A stretch of 6,829 nucleotides of DNA from Cyanobacteria bacterium NC_groundwater_1444_Ag_S-0.65um_54_12 (GTDB lineage: Bacteria > Cyanobacteriota > Sericytochromatia > S15B-MN24 > VGJW01). The position numbers and the translations under genes are program-made. Positions 5,951 through 6,829 of this stretch are shown one piece after another. Positions within the stretch are counted from its first letter, which is position 1. Each line of letters begins with the position of its first letter. Where the stretch lies: NCBI GenBank assembly GCA_016267585.1, contig JACQUT010000377.1, positions 1 through 6,829 of the forward strand. The letters run 5' to 3'. Below the pieces are notes generated by a model. The model was not told the DNA's origin, made no database searches, and saw nothing but the letters and a program-made list of their open reading frames with translations.

Positions 5951-6829
5951 ATGCCAAGAGAAGCTCTTTCCGGCTGGACTATCGGTCGTATTCTGGGAAT
6001 ACCTATCGTGATCGCTCCTTCGTGGGTTATCATAGCCATTTTGATCTTTTGGTCCCTGGGAGTGGCTATCTTTCCTGCCATGGCTCCTGGCGTATCTCTG
6101 GCGGTATGGGGCATGGCATTGGCAGGTACCATTTTGTTCTTTGCCTCGATCGTGGCTCATGAACTTTCTCATTCGCTGGTCAGTAGGCATTTTGGCATGC
6201 GAGTACGCCGAATAGTGTTGTTTGTTTTTGGCGGAGTCAGCGAGACGATTCAAGAAATGCCCTCGGCCGCCGCCGAGTTTTGGATAGCGATTGCCGGTCC
6301 ACTTTGCAGTTTCGGCATCGCGGGTATTTTTGCCGCTAGCAGTGTTATTGCCGGATATTGGGGTTGGTTGCCAGGTAGCATTGCTACTAGCTGGCTGGCG
6401 GCAGTAAACTTGCTGCTGGGCCTCTTCAATCTCTTGCCTGGTTTCCCGCTAGATGGCGGGCGCATATTGCGTTCATTATTGTGGGCCTGGCGCGGGCAAT
6501 TCCTCAGTGCTACCCGCCAGGCTAGCTGGCTTGGCGAGGGGATGGCCGTTTTGTTGGGTCTGTGGGGAATTAGCCGGGCCTTGCTATTTGGCGACTGGTT
6601 AGGCTTGATCTGGCTCAGCTTACTAGCTCTACTGCTATTTAACGCAGCCGAAGCGAGCTACCAGCAAGCGCGCCTGTTGTTCGCTTTGCGTCGGGTCCCG
6701 GTGGGTGATGTCATGCGATTGGATGTTCACCCTTTGCGTGCCGATGCGCTGGTCCGAGAAGCAGTGCAAGAAGTGATCGCTCGCTATCATGATGGGGCCT
6801 ATCCGGTAGCCGATGAGGGACAAGCCTTG
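5951..6829 (+). CDS. Site-2-type intramembrane zinc protease (M50 family) with CBS domain, 3' truncated
   Basis: The window holds 293 residues of a multi-spanning membrane protein of the SpoIVFB/Rv2625c-like branch of M50, which cuts substrate helices inside the membrane. The zinc motif HELSH is at 70-74 (His70, catalytic Glu71, His74), and the third zinc ligand Asp168 lies in NLLPGFPLDGGR at 160-171. FGGVS at 93-97 is a conserved family turn, and further hydrophobic segments run to about residue 231. From about 249 (VPVGDVM) a CBS domain begins, a module that usually binds adenosyl nucleotides and regulates the protease. It is cut by the window edge, and a second CBS copy normally follows. 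The start is chosen at ATG 5951 because MPREALSGWTIGRILGIP aligns with the usual short N-terminus before the first helix. In-frame ATGs at 5942 and 5909 would add 3 or 14 residues. No start has a strong ribosome binding site. Substrates are not apparent. Confidence 0.9.
   Translation, partial: MPREALSGWTIGRILGIPIVIAPSWVIIAILIFWSLGVAIFPAMAPGVSLAVWGMALAGTILFFASIVAHELSHSLVSRHFGMRVRRIVLFVFGGVSETIQEMPSAAAEFWIAIAGPLCSFGIAGIFAASSVIAGYWGWLPGSIATSWLAAVNLLLGLFNLLPGFPLDGGRILRSLLWAWRGQFLSATRQASWLGEGMAVLLGLWGISRALLFGDWLGLIWLSLLALLLFNAAEASYQQARLLFALRRVPVGDVMRLDVHPLRADALVREAVQEVIARYHDGAYPVADEGQAL

Noticed and set aside
5585..6253. Open frame of 222 codons on the - strand across the GT4/M50 junction
   Set aside because: It is antisense to the conserved EX7E motif region of the GT4 gene and to the HELSH motif of the M50 gene, and its product shows no family features.

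Overview
The window is a tightly packed block of six genes, all on the + strand, that looks like one transcription unit for building or maintaining the cell envelope. In order: an LpxB-like (lipid-A-disaccharide synthase type) glycosyltransferase (155-1456); an MsbA-type half ABC exporter with fused permease and ATPase (1443-3158); a family-2 glycosyltransferase (3165-4001); a CPBP/Abi-type intramembrane protease (about 3994-4842); a family-4 (GT-B) glycosyltransferase (about 4830-5888); and an M50 site-2-type intramembrane zinc protease with the start of a CBS domain (about 5951 to the window edge, truncated). The only space without a recognised gene is 1-154, which may hold the last codons of an upstream gene, and a 62-base gap at 5889-5950.

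The genes are coupled to an unusual degree. Genes 1/2 overlap by 14 bases, genes 2/3 are 6 bases apart, genes 3/4 overlap by 8 bases with the preferred GTG start, and genes 4/5 overlap by 13 bases. No terminator or convincing promoter was seen between them. The simplest reading is that a glycolipid or lipid-linked glycan is assembled on the inner membrane by the LpxB-like, GT2 and GT4 enzymes and moved by the ABC exporter, while two membrane-embedded proteases of unrelated families are made from the same message. The substrate, and whether the proteases act on this pathway, cannot be read from the sequence.

The host is probably a diderm bacterium with moderate GC content (mid-50s percent by eye). 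An LpxB relative beside an MsbA-like exporter fits an outer-membrane lineage, but the LpxB-like protein is divergent and lacks the usual lpxC/lpxD/lpxA/lpxK partners here. Use of the ATA isoleucine codon is high for this GC level (8 of 21 isoleucines in the first gene by hand count), and the palindrome GCTAGC is over-represented. I cannot assign a phylum; a poorly sampled lineage such as non-photosynthetic relatives of Cyanobacteria or Armatimonadota is a guess. There is no sign of phage, insertion sequences, CRISPR, tRNA or rRNA.
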